Of a stretch of 50,230 nt of DNA, positions 41,413-50,230 are shown piece after piece. Numbering within the stretch: the stretch's first letter is position 1; every line of letters begins with the position of its first letter. Source of the stretch: an uncultured Actinomycetales bacterium (lineage in GTDB: Bacteria; Actinomycetota; Actinomycetes; S36-B12); the NCBI GenBank assembly GCA_913063435.1, contig CAJXYI010000017.1, forward strand, positions 1 to 50,230, written 5' to 3'. The position numbers were made by a program, and so were the translations under genes. The notes under the pieces are model-generated. The model had not been told where the DNA came from. It saw only the letters and a list, made by a program, of their open reading frames with translations, and searched no databases.

Positions 41413-42318
41413 TCACGTCATCACTTGCGGTGCGGACGCCACACCGGCGAAGAGGTCGGTTTCCCAACCGCGGGCATCGCGTGGCTCGCCGAGCACCCCG
41501 TGCACGAGTCGGTAGTACTCGGTGCCGAAGGCCTGCATCCCCACATTGTCGGCGAGCGCGAAGAAGCCACTGTCGGTCGTGACCTGGGTGGCGTGCTCGG
41601 CGAGGGCGGTCATCTTGCGATCGAGATGTTCCGGCGCGTCGATCACGGTGGTGATCAGCGCATCATCGATAGCGAAGGGAATGTCGTCCGGATCCATCTC
41701 GGCGAATCCGGTCGTCTCCCCCGCGGCTCGCAGCGCCTCGATACCGGCCCGGATGACACTGCGCGGGAACGCCGTCCAGTACACCTTCTGCACCTGCCAC
41801 GGCCGACCCGCCTCGGGGGCGAATCCCGGTGCGGCCGCCAGGGCCATCGCATAGGTCGCCACTCGATGAGCCTGAATGTGATCGGGATGGCCGTAGCCGC
41901 CGAAGTCGTCGTAGGTGACCAGCACCTGCGGGCGTCGATCACGGATCAACGGCACCAGATCGCGGGCGGCGGTCAGCAGATCAGCGCGCATGAAGGCACC
42001 CTCGCGTTCATTGCTCGGTGTGCCGACCATGCCGGAGTCGCGATAGCGGCCGGGTTCACCGAGCAGGTGCCAGTCGGTCACGCCGAGGACGGACATCGCG
42101 GCGGCGAGTTCGGTATGACGGTGGGGCCCGAGCGCATCGTCGGCATCGGCGGCGAGGTGGGCGAGTTCGGGGACGAGCACCTCGCCTTCCTCGCCGAGGG
42201 TGCACGTCACCAGCGTGACCGCCGCGCCCTCCTCGACATAGCGAGCCATGGTGGCTCCGGTGCCGATGCACTCGTCATCGGGATGGGCATGGACGAGCAT
42301 CAATCGCCGATCGGTCAC
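41413..42318 (-). CDS. mshB: N-acetyl-1-D-myo-inositol-2-amino-2-deoxyglucopyranoside deacetylase
   Basis: A 301-aa zinc deacetylase of the PIG-L/LmbE family that makes GlcN-Ins in mycothiol synthesis. Zinc ligands are in VHAHPDDE near the N-terminus and in GYGHPDHIQAHR. The conserved LLGEPGRYRDSGMVGTPSNE loop and NVGMQAFGTEYYRLV end match MshB rather than Mca. GTG 42318 is chosen because TACGCT (42326-42331, minus strand) ends 7 nt upstream; the longer frame to 42735 would run into the divergent peptidase. Mycothiol implies an actinobacterial host. Confidence 0.93.
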   Translation of the reverse strand: MTDRRLMLVHAHPDDECIGTGATMARYVEEGAAVTLVTCTLGEEGEVLVPELAHLAADADDALGPHRHTELAAAMSVLGVTDWHLLGEPGRYRDSGMVGTPSNEREGAFMRADLLTAARDLVPLIRDRRPQVLVTYDDFGGYGHPDHIQAHRVATYAMALAAAPGFAPEAGRPWQVQKVYWTAFPRSVIRAGIEALRAAGETTGFAEMDPDDIPFAIDDALITTVIDAPEHLDRKMTALAEHATQVTTDSGFFALADNVGMQAFGTEYYRLVHGVLGEPRDARGWETDLFAGVASAPQVMT

Positions 42319-42325
42319 GGTCAGC

Positions 42326-42331
42326 AGCGTA
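42326..42331 (-). promoter_or_regulatory. -10 TACGCT before mshB
   Basis: It ends 7 nt before GTG 42318 on the minus strand. Confidence 0.5.
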
Positions 42332-42416
42332 CGGTGTGGACCGCAAGCCTTCGACATCCGTCGATCGCTCCCGCACCATGGTCGCCACCACGCGGAGCGA
42401 CCGGCAGGATGGACCC

Positions 42417-44663
42417 GTGTCCATCTCGCCCAGCGATCTGACCTATCCGCGCCAGCGGGCGCGCACCCGTGGTTTCCGCCTCGGTGTCCCCCGCCAGGCG
42501 ACCCCATCACCTGACGGTTCGCGCGTGGTGTTCGTGCGCAGCGCATCGGGCACCGATCCGGTCGGCGACCTATGGGTGCTCGACATCGATGCTGCGGCGC
42601 AGACCGCGGCCGAGCGGCGCGTGGTGGATGCGCGTTCCCTCCTATCCGGCGAATCACACGAGGCGCTGCCTGATGCGGAACGGGCGCGCCGCGAGCGACT
42701 GCGCGAGGTGGGTGAAGGTATCGCCGCATTCGCAACGGATGCAGCGGTCGGTCGTGCGACGTTCGCGCTCGCCGGACGCGTCTACGTGGTCGATCTCACC
42801 GATGCTGCCGCTGCACCTCAGCCCGTCGATGTTCCGGGTATCGATGCAGGTGCGGTCGACCCGCGCCTATCCCCCGATGGCACCCGGCTGGGTTTCGTCG
42901 TCGGATCGGCACTCGTGATCGTCGACCTCGATTCCCGTGGCGGGGTGCCGCCGGAATCCCGCGCCCTCACGATCGGTGAACAAGCCGACGACTCCTCCGC
43001 GGTCACGTGGGGACTGGCTGATTTCATTGCCGCAGAGGAGTTCTCGCGGGTGCGCGGGTGGTGGTGGCTTGCCGACTCCACCGGGGTGATCGTCGAACGT
43101 GTCGACAACGCGCCCGTGTCCACCTGGTGGATCGCCGATCCCGCCAACCCGGACAGTCCACCGCGCGAACAGCGCTATCCCGCGGCGGGCACCGCGAACG
43201 CCGACCTCACCCTGTGGCTGGTCGAGGTCACCGGCGACCAATCCGGTCGACGACGCGAGATCCGCTGGGATCACGATCGGTTCCCCTACCTCACCAGCGT
43301 GCACGTCGGCCGAGACGCCGGCAGCGACCCGATCATCGCGGTGCTCAGCCGCGACCAGCGCCATCAGCAGGTCATCCGCATCCACCCGGAATCTGGTGAC
43401 GGCGATATCGATGCGCACATGATCGGCGAGCACCGCGACGACGCCTGGATCGATGTCATCCCGGGTGCACCGAGGCTGGATCCGCGCGGTCGCCTCATCG
43501 ATGTCGGCCGCGATCCGCAGACCGATACCGATCGATTGTTCATCGATGGTGATCCCATCAGCCCGATCGGTTTCCAGGTCCGCAGCATCGGCGACCTCGC
43601 CGTCGACGGACTGATCGTGGACGGCTCGAGTAATCCGATCGAGGAGATCCCCGTTCTCGTCGACGATGCCGGCTGGCACCCGCTCACCGAATCGGGCATC
43701 GCCGCCGCACGCAGGGCCGGGACCCTCATCGTGCTGTCCACCGCGACACCCGCAACATCGACGCAGCCGCCGGGCACCTCGACGATGATCGGTGCTCTCT
43801 CCAAGAACGCCACTGCTGGCGCCGCTGCCGAGATCACCCCGATCGCGCGACTGCGATCCTTCTGCGAAACACCGATAGCCGCCCCAGCCGTGCACCTATC
43901 GCGCAGCGGCCCCGACGCCCTGCCCACCGCGGTGCTGTGGCCCACCGATCACGTGCGTGGTTCCGGCAAACTGCCGGTGCTGCTTGCACCCTACGGCGGT
44001 CCCCATGCTCGACGGGTCGTGGATTCCCGCCTGGCTTTCGCCACCGATCAATGGTGGGCCGATCAGGGTTTCTGCGTCGTCATCGCCGATGGCCGCGGCA
44101 CGCCGGGCAGAGGTCCCGCCTGGGAACGTGCGGTGCTCGATGACCTGGCGACCGGAGTGCTCCACGATCAGATCGTGGCACTCGATGCCGTTCTCGCCGC
44201 TCACCCCGAGGACACCGATGCCGATCGTGTCGGCATCCACGGCTGGTCGTTCGGTGGTTATCTGGCTGCTCTGGCTGTGCTGCGTCGCCCCGATCGCATT
44301 CATGCGGCGGTCGCGGGGGCGCCGGTGACCGAGTGGCGCCTCTACGACACGGCTTACACCGAGCGATACCTCGGTGACCCCGCGGTCAACACCGCTGTCT
44401 ATGACAGGTGCTCACTCATCACCGATGCTGCAGCACTCACCCGCCCGCTGCTGCTCGTGCACGGGCTCGCCGATGACAACGTTGTCGTCGCACACACGCT
44501 GCAACTGTCTTCGGCCCTACTCGCGGCCGGTCGATCCCACAGTGTGCTGCCGCTTTCGGGAGTGACGCATATGACCCCGCAGGAGGTCATCGCCGAGAAC
44601 CTGCTCGTGGCCCAACGGGATTTCCTGCTCACCCACCTGTCGCCGCAGCCGTTCCCCTCGTGA
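42417..44663 (+). CDS. S9 family prolyl oligopeptidase-like peptidase
   Basis: A protein of about 748 aa with an N-terminal beta-propeller (DPP4/WD40-like, e.g. TPSPDGSRVVFVRSASGTDP, DPRLSPDGTRLGFVVGSALV) and a C-terminal alpha/beta hydrolase. The Ser is in HGWSFGGYLAALAVL (GxSxGG), the acid in VHGLADDNVVVAHT and the His in SGVTHMTPQEV, so the triad is complete. YGGPHARRV is the oxyanion segment. No signal peptide is evident, so it is probably a cytosolic peptidase acting on short peptides. GTG 42417 starts at the conserved domain with CAGGAT ending 6 nt upstream; GTG 42336 and ATG 42378 are in-frame alternatives. Confidence 0.88.
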   Translation: MSISPSDLTYPRQRARTRGFRLGVPRQATPSPDGSRVVFVRSASGTDPVGDLWVLDIDAAAQTAAERRVVDARSLLSGESHEALPDAERARRERLREVGEGIAAFATDAAVGRATFALAGRVYVVDLTDAAAAPQPVDVPGIDAGAVDPRLSPDGTRLGFVVGSALVIVDLDSRGGVPPESRALTIGEQADDSSAVTWGLADFIAAEEFSRVRGWWWLADSTGVIVERVDNAPVSTWWIADPANPDSPPREQRYPAAGTANADLTLWLVEVTGDQSGRRREIRWDHDRFPYLTSVHVGRDAGSDPIIAVLSRDQRHQQVIRIHPESGDGDIDAHMIGEHRDDAWIDVIPGAPRLDPRGRLIDVGRDPQTDTDRLFIDGDPISPIGFQVRSIGDLAVDGLIVDGSSNPIEEIPVLVDDAGWHPLTESGIAAARRAGTLIVLSTATPATSTQPPGTSTMIGALSKNATAGAAAEITPIARLRSFCETPIAAPAVHLSRSGPDALPTAVLWPTDHVRGSGKLPVLLAPYGGPHARRVVDSRLAFATDQWWADQGFCVVIADGRGTPGRGPAWERAVLDDLATGVLHDQIVALDAVLAAHPEDTDADRVGIHGWSFGGYLAALAVLRRPDRIHAAVAGAPVTEWRLYDTAYTERYLGDPAVNTAVYDRCSLITDAAALTRPLLLVHGLADDNVVVAHTLQLSSALLAAGRSHSVLPLSGVTHMTPQEVIAENLLVAQRDFLLTHLSPQPFPS

Positions 44664-44671
44664 GCCTCGGA

Positions 44672-46522
44672 TTATTTGCGTCGGGACCGGTTCTTCGCTC
44701 GATCCGTCGCCGACAGATCCACCGTGCGGATGCGCACTGCCTCCGGTGTCACTTCGATGCACTCATCCTCGCGACAGAATTCCAAAGCCTGCTCCAACGA
44801 CAGCACGCGATGGGGAATCAATGGCACCAGCACATCACCGGTTGACGAGCGCATGTTGGTGAGCTTCTTCTCCTTCGTCGGGTTGACGTCGAGATCATCC
44901 GACCGAGAGTTCTCGCCGACGATCATGCCTTCGTAAACCTCGGTGCCCGGACCAACGAACATGGTGCCGCGTTCTTGCAGGTTGGCGAGCGCGAATCCTG
45001 TGGCCTGGCCGGAACGGTCGGCAACGAGTGACCCAGTGGGTCGGGTACGTAGTTCACCATGCCAGGGCTCGTATCGATCGAAGACGTGATGCAGCAGCCC
45101 GGTGCCCCGCGTCTCGGTGAGGAACTCGGTGCGGAATCCGATCAGGCCGCGAGCAGGCACGAGGTATTCCATGCGCACCCAACCGGTGCCGTGATTGACC
45201 ATCTGCTCCAGTCGGCCCTTGCGCAATGCCATCAACTGGGTCACCACTCCGAGGTAGTCCTCGGGCACATCGATGCTCAACCGCTCGACCGGCTCTTGCA
45301 CGACGCCATCGATCACGCGGGTGACGACCTGGGGTTTGCCGACGGTGAGCTCGAATCCTTCACGACGCATGATCTCGACGAGGATCGCCAGTTGCAGCTC
45401 ACCGCGGCCCTGAACCTCCCACGTGTCGGGGCGCTCGGTGGGCAGCACGCGAATGCTGACGTTGCCGATCGTCTCGGCTTCAAGGCGGGTCTTGACCAGG
45501 CGAGCGGTCAGTTTGCTGCCGCTACGCCCGGCCAACGGCGAGGTGTTGATGCCGACCGTCATCGAGATGCTCGGTTCGTCGACAGTGATCACCGGCAGCG
45601 GGCGCGGATCCTCCGGATCGGCGAGGGTCTCCCCGATCGTGATGTCGGGCAGGCCCGCGATGGCGATGATGTCTCCGGGGCCGGCTGATTCGACCGGAAC
45701 CCGTTCGAGGGCCTCGGTCATCAGCAATTCCGAGATGCGTGCCCGTTCGACCGAACCATCGGCCCGACACCACGCGACCGACTGGCCTTTGCGGATCTCA
45801 CCGGCACGCACACGACACAGGGCGAGTCGTCCGAGATAGGGCGAGGCATCGAGGTTCGTCACATGTGCCTGCAGCGGTGCATCTTCGACGTACGTCGGGG
45901 CCGGAACCGTGTCGAGGATCGTTTGCACCAGCGGCGAGAGGTCTTCGCTGTCGGGAAGCCCGCCATCAACCGGGCGCTCCAGACTGGCTCGACCGTTCTT
46001 CGCTGACGCGTACACGATCGGGAAGTCGATCTGATCTTCACGTGCATCGAGGTCGAGGAAGAGTTCATACGCCTCGTCGACGACCTCGGCTATGCGCGCA
46101 TCGGGACGGTCGACCTTATTGATGACGAGGACCACGGGAAGCCTCTTGGCCAGCGCCTTGCGCAGGACGAAGCGCGTCTGGGGAAGCGGCCCTTCGGAGG
46201 CATCGACGAGCAGCAGGACTCCGTCGACCATCTCGAGCCCACGCTCCACCTCGCCGCCGAAATCAGCGTGGCCGGGAGTATCGATGATGTTGATCGTCGT
46301 TCCGTCGTAACGCACCGCGGTGTTCTTCGCGAGGATCGTGATGCCCTTCTCGCGCTCCAGGTCCATGGAGTCCATGACGCGTTCGGCGATGTCGGCGTTG
46401 GCTCGGAACGCGCCCGATTGCCACAGCAGGGCATCGACCAGGGTGGTCTTGCCGTGGTCGACGTGGGCGACGATGGCGATATTGCGCAGATCGTCTCGGG
46501 ATGCGTTCGCGGTCTGGGTCAC
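44672..46522 (-). CDS. typA: TypA/BipA ribosome-associated GTPase
   Basis: A 616-aa translational GTPase involved in ribosome assembly and stress adaptation. G motifs are [15 protein letters not shown] (G1), [16 protein letters not shown] (G3) and NKVDRPDAR (G4), followed by EF-G-like domains and the TypA-specific C-terminus ([40 protein letters not shown]). The Lys/Arg-rich end RAKNRSRRK is typical. GTG 46522 follows TACCCT (46529-46534, minus strand) after 6 nt and has no Shine-Dalgarno. It is convergent with the S9 peptidase, 8 nt between genes. Confidence 0.96.
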   Translation of the reverse strand: MTQTANASRDDLRNIAIVAHVDHGKTTLVDALLWQSGAFRANADIAERVMDSMDLEREKGITILAKNTAVRYDGTTINIIDTPGHADFGGEVERGLEMVDGVLLLVDASEGPLPQTRFVLRKALAKRLPVVLVINKVDRPDARIAEVVDEAYELFLDLDAREDQIDFPIVYASAKNGRASLERPVDGGLPDSEDLSPLVQTILDTVPAPTYVEDAPLQAHVTNLDASPYLGRLALCRVRAGEIRKGQSVAWCRADGSVERARISELLMTEALERVPVESAGPGDIIAIAGLPDITIGETLADPEDPRPLPVITVDEPSISMTVGINTSPLAGRSGSKLTARLVKTRLEAETIGNVSIRVLPTERPDTWEVQGRGELQLAILVEIMRREGFELTVGKPQVVTRVIDGVVQEPVERLSIDVPEDYLGVVTQLMALRKGRLEQMVNHGTGWVRMEYLVPARGLIGFRTEFLTETRGTGLLHHVFDRYEPWHGELRTRPTGSLVADRSGQATGFALANLQERGTMFVGPGTEVYEGMIVGENSRSDDLDVNPTKEKKLTNMRSSTGDVLVPLIPHRVLSLEQALEFCREDECIEVTPEAVRIRTVDLSATDRAKNRSRRK

Positions 46523-46528
46523 CGCGCA

Positions 46529-46534
46529 AGGGTA
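46529..46534 (-). promoter_or_regulatory. -10 TACCCT before typA
   Basis: It ends 6 nt before GTG 46522 on the minus strand. Confidence 0.45.
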
Positions 46535-46546
46535 GTCGTCCGGTGT

Positions 46547-47344
46547 TCAGTGCCCGAGGGCCGAGGGCGATTCGACGTGCGTGAGGTGTCCATCGAGGAT
46601 CTCGAAGACCCGGTCGGTGTACTCCACCATGCGCAGATCGTGGGTCACCATGATGCCGGTCTTGCCGCGGTCTTTGATCTCACGGCGCAGCAGCTGCACG
46701 ACCTGACGGCCCAGTGCGGTGTCCAATGCCGCAGTCGGTTCGTCGACGAGCACCAGATCGGGGTCATTCATCAACGCTCGACCGATCGCGACGCGCTGGC
46801 GTTCACCGCCGGAGAGTTGCTCGGGCAGGTTGCGGGCCCTGTCGGTCAGGCCGAGTTCGTCGAGGAGCTGATCGGCTCGCGCTCGCGAATCGGACTTCGT
46901 CATCCCGACGAGTCCTGCGACGTAGAGCAGGTTCTCGCGTGCGGTGAGGAATGGCACCAGGTTCGCGGACTGGAACACGAAACCGACGCGCTCGGCACGA
47001 AATCGTGTGAGTTGCTTGCGCGAAAGCGACGCCACATCAGTGTCACCGATGGTCACCGATCCGCTGGTCGGAGCGAGTAGCCCACCGATGATCGAGATGA
47101 GCGTCGTCTTGCCCGAACCCGACGGACCGAGAAGGGCGACGAACTCGCCCTTCTCCACCGCGAGTGTGGCCTCGGCGAGCGCGGTCACCGCAGTGTGTCC
47201 GGAGCCATAGACCTTCGTCACGTCGCGCACCTGCAGCAGCGCGTCGGGGTGAGCGGCCGCATCGACGGCCGGTGCGGGCCCGGTGCCCTCGGCGGCTGAG
47301 TCGGTCGCTTGTGCGACGGGATCAGGTGTTTCGGATGCGGTCAC
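46547..47344 (-). CDS. ABC transporter ATP-binding protein (LolD/MacB type)
   Basis: A 265-aa ATPase with Walker A GPSGSGKTT, Q-loop in FQSANLVPFLTARENL, signature LSGGERQRVAIGRAL, Walker B LVLVDEPTAALD and H-loop TGIMVTHDLRMVEY. A 35-residue Ala/Pro-rich N-terminal extension precedes the domain. It pairs with the two FtsX-like permeases upstream. GTG 47344 lies 16 nt after the permease stop with GGAGGT at good spacing. Type VII/MacB-like ABC systems act mechanically on envelope or exported substrates rather than by classical transport; the substrate is unknown. Confidence 0.93.
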   Translation of the reverse strand: MTASETPDPVAQATDSAAEGTGPAPAVDAAAHPDALLQVRDVTKVYGSGHTAVTALAEATLAVEKGEFVALLGPSGSGKTTLISIIGGLLAPTSGSVTIGDTDVASLSRKQLTRFRAERVGFVFQSANLVPFLTARENLLYVAGLVGMTKSDSRARADQLLDELGLTDRARNLPEQLSGGERQRVAIGRALMNDPDLVLVDEPTAALDTALGRQVVQLLRREIKDRGKTGIMVTHDLRMVEYTDRVFEILDGHLTHVESPSALGH

Positions 47345-47360
47345 AGAGCACCTCCGGGTG

Positions 47361-48479
47361 TCACAGGGCACCACCGATAGCGGTGGCGGGATCGATACGG
47401 GCGATGCGGCGCAGGGAGAACACCGCACCCACGAACCCGGCCACGAGAGTGAACACGGCGATCGTGATGAGCGTGTCGGTGCGAAACAGCGTGGGCACAT
47501 CCGCGGGGATGAGCAGACCGAAACCACGCGCCACGAGGGTGCCGATGACGACACCGAGGGCGGAGGACACCAGCGCCTGCACGATGACGGCAACTCCCAG
47601 TCGTGATGTCGGGGTGCCCAGTGCCTTCAGAGCGGCGAACAACTCGCGCTTCTCCAAGACGAGCAGGGCGAAGAACAATGCGACGACGAGCGCTGCCACG
47701 GCCAGCGTGGTGTAGATGATCGAGTTCAATGTGGAGGCCTGCTGCTCGACCCCGGGAATCGCCAGTCCGGTCGCCTCAGCGGTCAGCACGGTGGTGTCGG
47801 GGATGCTGGCGGCGATCGCCGTCAGATCGGCATCACCCGCCACGATCATCGCGACCGAGTTGATGGAGGTCGGCTGCCCGCGCAGTTCAGGCCGCACCGC
47901 ATCACGCATCGCCCGCCAGGTATCGACCGAGGTCCAGATCGTGGGCTGCAACTGATACGACGAGTCGGTGACGATGCCGACGATCTCCGCCGATTCGCCA
48001 CCGACCGCAACCGTGGTGCCGATCTCGACACCGAAGCGCTGAAGTTGGGAATCGGCTGCCGCGACGCCGATCTCTCCGGGGTCGGGGAGGCGACCATCGA
48101 CGAGGGTCGTCGGGGTGCCGGGACCGCCGACGTCGATGCCGAATACCGCCAGATCCAATTCCCCCTCCGGCCCGACGCCGCCGGTGAGCAGCACCCCCAC
48201 CGGACCGGCCGCCTCGACACCGGGCGCGGCAGCGAAACGTTCGACGTCGCTGATGTCCAACCTCGACCGGATCAGCGATCCTTCCGCGTCATTGGAGAAC
48301 CCATAGGCGTTCGCCGTTGTCGAGCGCACCGCGCCGGTCGCCCCGAAGAACAACCCGTCGGCAAGCGATCCGAGGATCAAGACCAGGAACACGATCAGCG
48401 ACAGGGCGGATACGACCGCGGTGAAGCGACCACGACCCCGACGGATCTCAGCAGTGGCGAGCATGCCCGCGGTGCCCAT
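47361..48479 (-). CDS. FtsX-like ABC permease 2
   Basis: A 372-aa permease with the MacB/FtsX topology: one helix (FTAVVSALSLIVFLVLILGS), a large extracytoplasmic domain (about 50-240) and three C-terminal helices, with the conserved ALKALGTPTSRLGVAVIVQA coupling segment and SLRRIARIDPATAIGGAL end. It starts at ATG 48479, whose A is shared with the stop of the preceding permease (TGATG). It is paralogous to that gene, so the complex is probably a heterodimer on one ATPase. Confidence 0.92.
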   Translation of the reverse strand: MGTAGMLATAEIRRGRGRFTAVVSALSLIVFLVLILGSLADGLFFGATGAVRSTTANAYGFSNDAEGSLIRSRLDISDVERFAAAPGVEAAGPVGVLLTGGVGPEGELDLAVFGIDVGGPGTPTTLVDGRLPDPGEIGVAAADSQLQRFGVEIGTTVAVGGESAEIVGIVTDSSYQLQPTIWTSVDTWRAMRDAVRPELRGQPTSINSVAMIVAGDADLTAIAASIPDTTVLTAEATGLAIPGVEQQASTLNSIIYTTLAVAALVVALFFALLVLEKRELFAALKALGTPTSRLGVAVIVQALVSSALGVVIGTLVARGFGLLIPADVPTLFRTDTLITIAVFTLVAGFVGAVFSLRRIARIDPATAIGGAL

Positions 48480-49576
48480 CAGCGCGCCCCTACTGCGGAG
48501 GCGGGATCGATGCGCACGATCCGGCGGATGCTGAGCAGTCCGGCGATGAGTGAGAACACCAGCACCGCAAGCACAGTGGCGACGATCGTGATCGGTTCCA
48601 ACGTCACCGGAATCCCGGTGTTGAGTCCCTGCACCGCTAACAGCACCAGCCCGACAGCGATGATCGAGGCGAGGATCACCACGAAGGCGATCTGCAGTGA
48701 CACCGTGATCGCGAGTCGCCCCGTGGTCGTGCCGATGGCGCGCAGCAGGGTGAACGACTTGAGTTTCTGCACCGTGAGGATAAGGAAGAAGAACCCGATC
48801 ACCACGATGCCGATGATGAAGGTGAGGCCGACCAGGATGCCGAAACTCTGCGTGATGGAGTCGATGCCGGGAATCAGCGCCACGGCGTCATCGCGAGTGT
48901 AGGCGCGAACCCCGGGCACACTCGATTCGATCGCAGCGATCACCTCGCTCGCCTGCGCACCCTCGGCGATGTCGAACGCGACCGCGTTGATCGGCACGAA
49001 CGGCAATCCGGGGAAGCTCAATGTCACGATGTCCTCGAAGGTCGCCAGATCGGAGTAGGCGGTCGGGATCGCGTTGAACTGCGCACCGCGCAGCAACCCC
49101 ACGACGGTCAGTTCCACTCCCGACGGATCGAGCACGATGACGTCGCCGATGGCGACTCCCCCACCATCGACGGCCGCTTCGTTCGCATTCTCGGGCAACC
49201 GACCATCGGTGAGTCCGCTCGGCGCACCCGGTCCGGTCGAATCCACTCCGAATACCTGTATGTCGATGGCCTCGCCGTTCACCTCGGCGGCCGTGGTCAA
49301 GGTGCCGATTCCCGCCGCGGCCGCCACACCCGAGACGGCTGCGACCGCATCGACGGTGTCGACCGGCAGCCGGCTGGCAGCGATGTTGTCGCGTGCGGTG
49401 TCCGAATACGCCAGGCCGTCGGTCTTCAAGCCTTCGAGTGCACCGACCAGGGCGCCGATGAGCGCACCGGACAGGGTGGTCAACAGCAGGGTGAGGAATA
49501 CCAGCAGCGCCACCGCGCCGGTCAGCAAGCCGAAGCGCAGCTTGGCGCGCTTGACCTCCGTCGTGGCGAGATTCAC
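48479..49576 (-). CDS. FtsX-like ABC permease 1
   Basis: A 365-aa permease, first gene of the three-gene ABC operon. Topology is as in its neighbour: N-terminal helix (LLTGAVALLVFLTLLLTTLS), an extracytoplasmic domain (about 45-235) and three helices with LLRAIGTTTGRLAITVSLQI and the end LLSIRRIVRIDPASAVGAR. GTG 49576 follows GGAGGCACGG. No MacA-type adaptor or peptide precursor is encoded nearby. It is divergent from the pterin dehydratase gene. Confidence 0.92.
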   Translation of the reverse strand: MNLATTEVKRAKLRFGLLTGAVALLVFLTLLLTTLSGALIGALVGALEGLKTDGLAYSDTARDNIAASRLPVDTVDAVAAVSGVAAAAGIGTLTTAAEVNGEAIDIQVFGVDSTGPGAPSGLTDGRLPENANEAAVDGGGVAIGDVIVLDPSGVELTVVGLLRGAQFNAIPTAYSDLATFEDIVTLSFPGLPFVPINAVAFDIAEGAQASEVIAAIESSVPGVRAYTRDDAVALIPGIDSITQSFGILVGLTFIIGIVVIGFFFLILTVQKLKSFTLLRAIGTTTGRLAITVSLQIAFVVILASIIAVGLVLLAVQGLNTGIPVTLEPITIVATVLAVLVFSLIAGLLSIRRIVRIDPASAVGAR

Positions 49577-49624
49577 CCGTGCCTCCGTTCCCCGAGGTCT
49601 CTACCTTGGCACTTCCCGATCTCA

Positions 49625-49641
49625 CGAGCCAATCGGGCTCG
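49625..49641. promoter_or_regulatory. Inverted repeat in the ABC/dehydratase divergent region
   Basis: CGAGCC-AATCG-GGCTCG, a 6-bp dyad 20 bp before the dehydratase ATG and about 50 bp before the ABC operon. It could be an operator serving either side; no other support. Confidence 0.35.
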
Positions 49642-49660
49642 CGTCTGCCAGGGTGGATCC

Positions 49661-49960
49661 ATGAGTCGACCACTGAGCACTGACGAAATCACCGAGCAAC
49701 TCGCCTCACTGCCCGGCTGGACAGGTTCGACCGACGTGATCAGCCGAGCGTACGCATTTCCCGACTTCCCCACCGCGATCACCGGTGTCGACCGGGTCGC
49801 CATCGAGGCCGAGGAGATGGACCACCATCCCGACATCGACATCCGCTGGCGAACGGTGACGTTCGCACTGTCCACCCACAGTGCCGGCGGTGTAACCCAA
49901 CTCGACATCGAACTGGCACATCGCATCCGACTGATCGCCGAGGAACTGAGCGCCCAGTGA
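49661..49960 (+). CDS. 4a-hydroxytetrahydrobiopterin dehydratase
   Basis: A 99-aa pterin-4a-carbinolamine dehydratase (PhhB/DCoH type), which dehydrates 4a-hydroxypterin to recycle the cofactor of aromatic amino acid hydroxylases. The active-site signature is complete: EEMDHHPDIDIRWRTVTFAL then STHSAGGVTQLD. The length is normal. No hydroxylase gene is in the window, and in many bacteria the protein is thought to serve other pterin chemistry. It is convergent with ychF. Confidence 0.92.
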   Translation: MSRPLSTDEITEQLASLPGWTGSTDVISRAYAFPDFPTAITGVDRVAIEAEEMDHHPDIDIRWRTVTFALSTHSAGGVTQLDIELAHRIRLIAEELSAQ

Positions 49961-49986
49961 AAAGGCGTCATTCCACCGCAGGGGCA

Positions 49987-50000
49987 CCGGGTCCACCCGG
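49987..50000. terminator. Hairpin between convergent dehydratase and ychF genes
   Basis: CCGGG-TCCA-CCCGG in the 76-bp convergent gap, followed on the plus strand about 27 nt later by CTTCCTTTTG. It is a candidate shared terminator. Confidence 0.4.
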
Positions 50001-50036
50001 GCGGATGGATGTCGTCTGGCTTCCTTTTGCCCACAG

Positions 50037-50230
50037 TCACACGTTGAAGCGGAATTCCACGACGTCGCCGTCGGACATCACGTAGTCCTTGCCTTCCATC
50101 CGCACTCGTCCCCGGGACTTGGCCTCTGCCATCGAACCGGCATCGACAAGTTCGTCGTAGGAAACCACCTCGGCTTTGATGAAGCCCTTCTCGAAATCGG
50201 TGTGAATCACTCCGGCCGCCTGCGGCGCTG
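50037..50230 (-). CDS. ychF: YchF/OLA1-type redox-regulated ATPase (5' partial)
   Basis: The last 63 codons of a minus-strand gene that enters from beyond the window. The product ends [20 protein letters not shown] and [20 protein letters not shown], then [20 protein letters not shown]. This is the C-terminal TGS-like domain of YchF, an Obg-family protein that prefers ATP and binds ribosomes. The stop TGA is at 50037-50039. The P-loop and start lie outside the window. Confidence 0.93.
   Translation of the reverse strand, partial: APQAAGVIHTDFEKGFIKAEVVSYDELVDAGSMAEAKSRGRVRMEGKDYVMSDGDVVEFRFNV

Overview
The window is a dense stretch of a high-GC actinobacterial (Actinomycetota) chromosome. 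It has 46 protein genes and no gene-free gap over 300 bp. I see no RNA gene, insertion sequence, prophage or CRISPR array. The placement rests on content: an AdnA/AdnB helicase-nuclease pair, MoeZ-type MoeB-rhodanese fusion, mycothiol deacetylase MshB, DUF3107 and DUF3117 proteins, the actinobacterial form of DapD and a FolP2-type DHPS homologue. Several blocks follow the gene order I remember from Mycobacterium tuberculosis; this is from memory, not from a search. I cannot name the genus.

Layout. 1-755 is the end of an acyltransferase. 766-16579 resembles the Rv3201c-Rv3211 neighbourhood: adnB, adnA, a kinase-like/flippase fusion, a CDGSH protein, DUF554, moeZ, an alpha/beta hydrolase, TetR, DUF3107, a ferritin-like protein and the DEAD-box helicase rhlE. 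16576-21732 is mixed metabolism: NUDIX, Pr6Pr, acyl-CoA dehydrogenase, SDR, J-domain protein and a malyl-CoA-lyase-like enzyme. 21818-27138 resembles Rv1232c-Rv1220c (MgtE-N/CBS, DUF1003, mrp, tatB, htrA, O-methyltransferase), but the sigE-rseA pair expected between htrA and the methyltransferase is absent. 27135-31269 holds DUF3117, a DivIVA-domain protein, folP2, a secreted DUF5666-like protein, yceI and dapD. 31272-36012 is the least conventional part: a large Cys-rich secreted protein of unknown function next to a two-component system that reads out of citrate synthase. 37416-42318 has dapC, a 7Fe ferredoxin, a VanW protein, a small membrane protein and mshB. 42417-50230 has an S9 peptidase, typA, a two-permease ABC system, a pterin dehydratase and the C-terminus of ychF.

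Functional themes. These are double-strand break resection (AdnAB), sulfur and Fe-S handling (MoeZ, Mrp, CDGSH, ferredoxin), lysine/diaminopimelate synthesis (DapC, DapD), envelope export and quality control (TatB, HtrA, VanW) and thiol redox (MshB).

Signals beyond genes. Thirteen start codons are preceded, 6-8 nt upstream, by a TAnnnT -10 hexamer, which implies widespread leaderless transcription. The rhlE leader can be folded into five consecutive hairpins that begin exactly at the predicted transcription start and end just before an AAAAGG Shine-Dalgarno; this is the best candidate for an undescribed regulatory RNA. A 22-bp tandem repeat (40954-41019) and a perfect 19-bp inverted repeat (29559-29611) share a core sequence and may belong to one intergenic repeat family.
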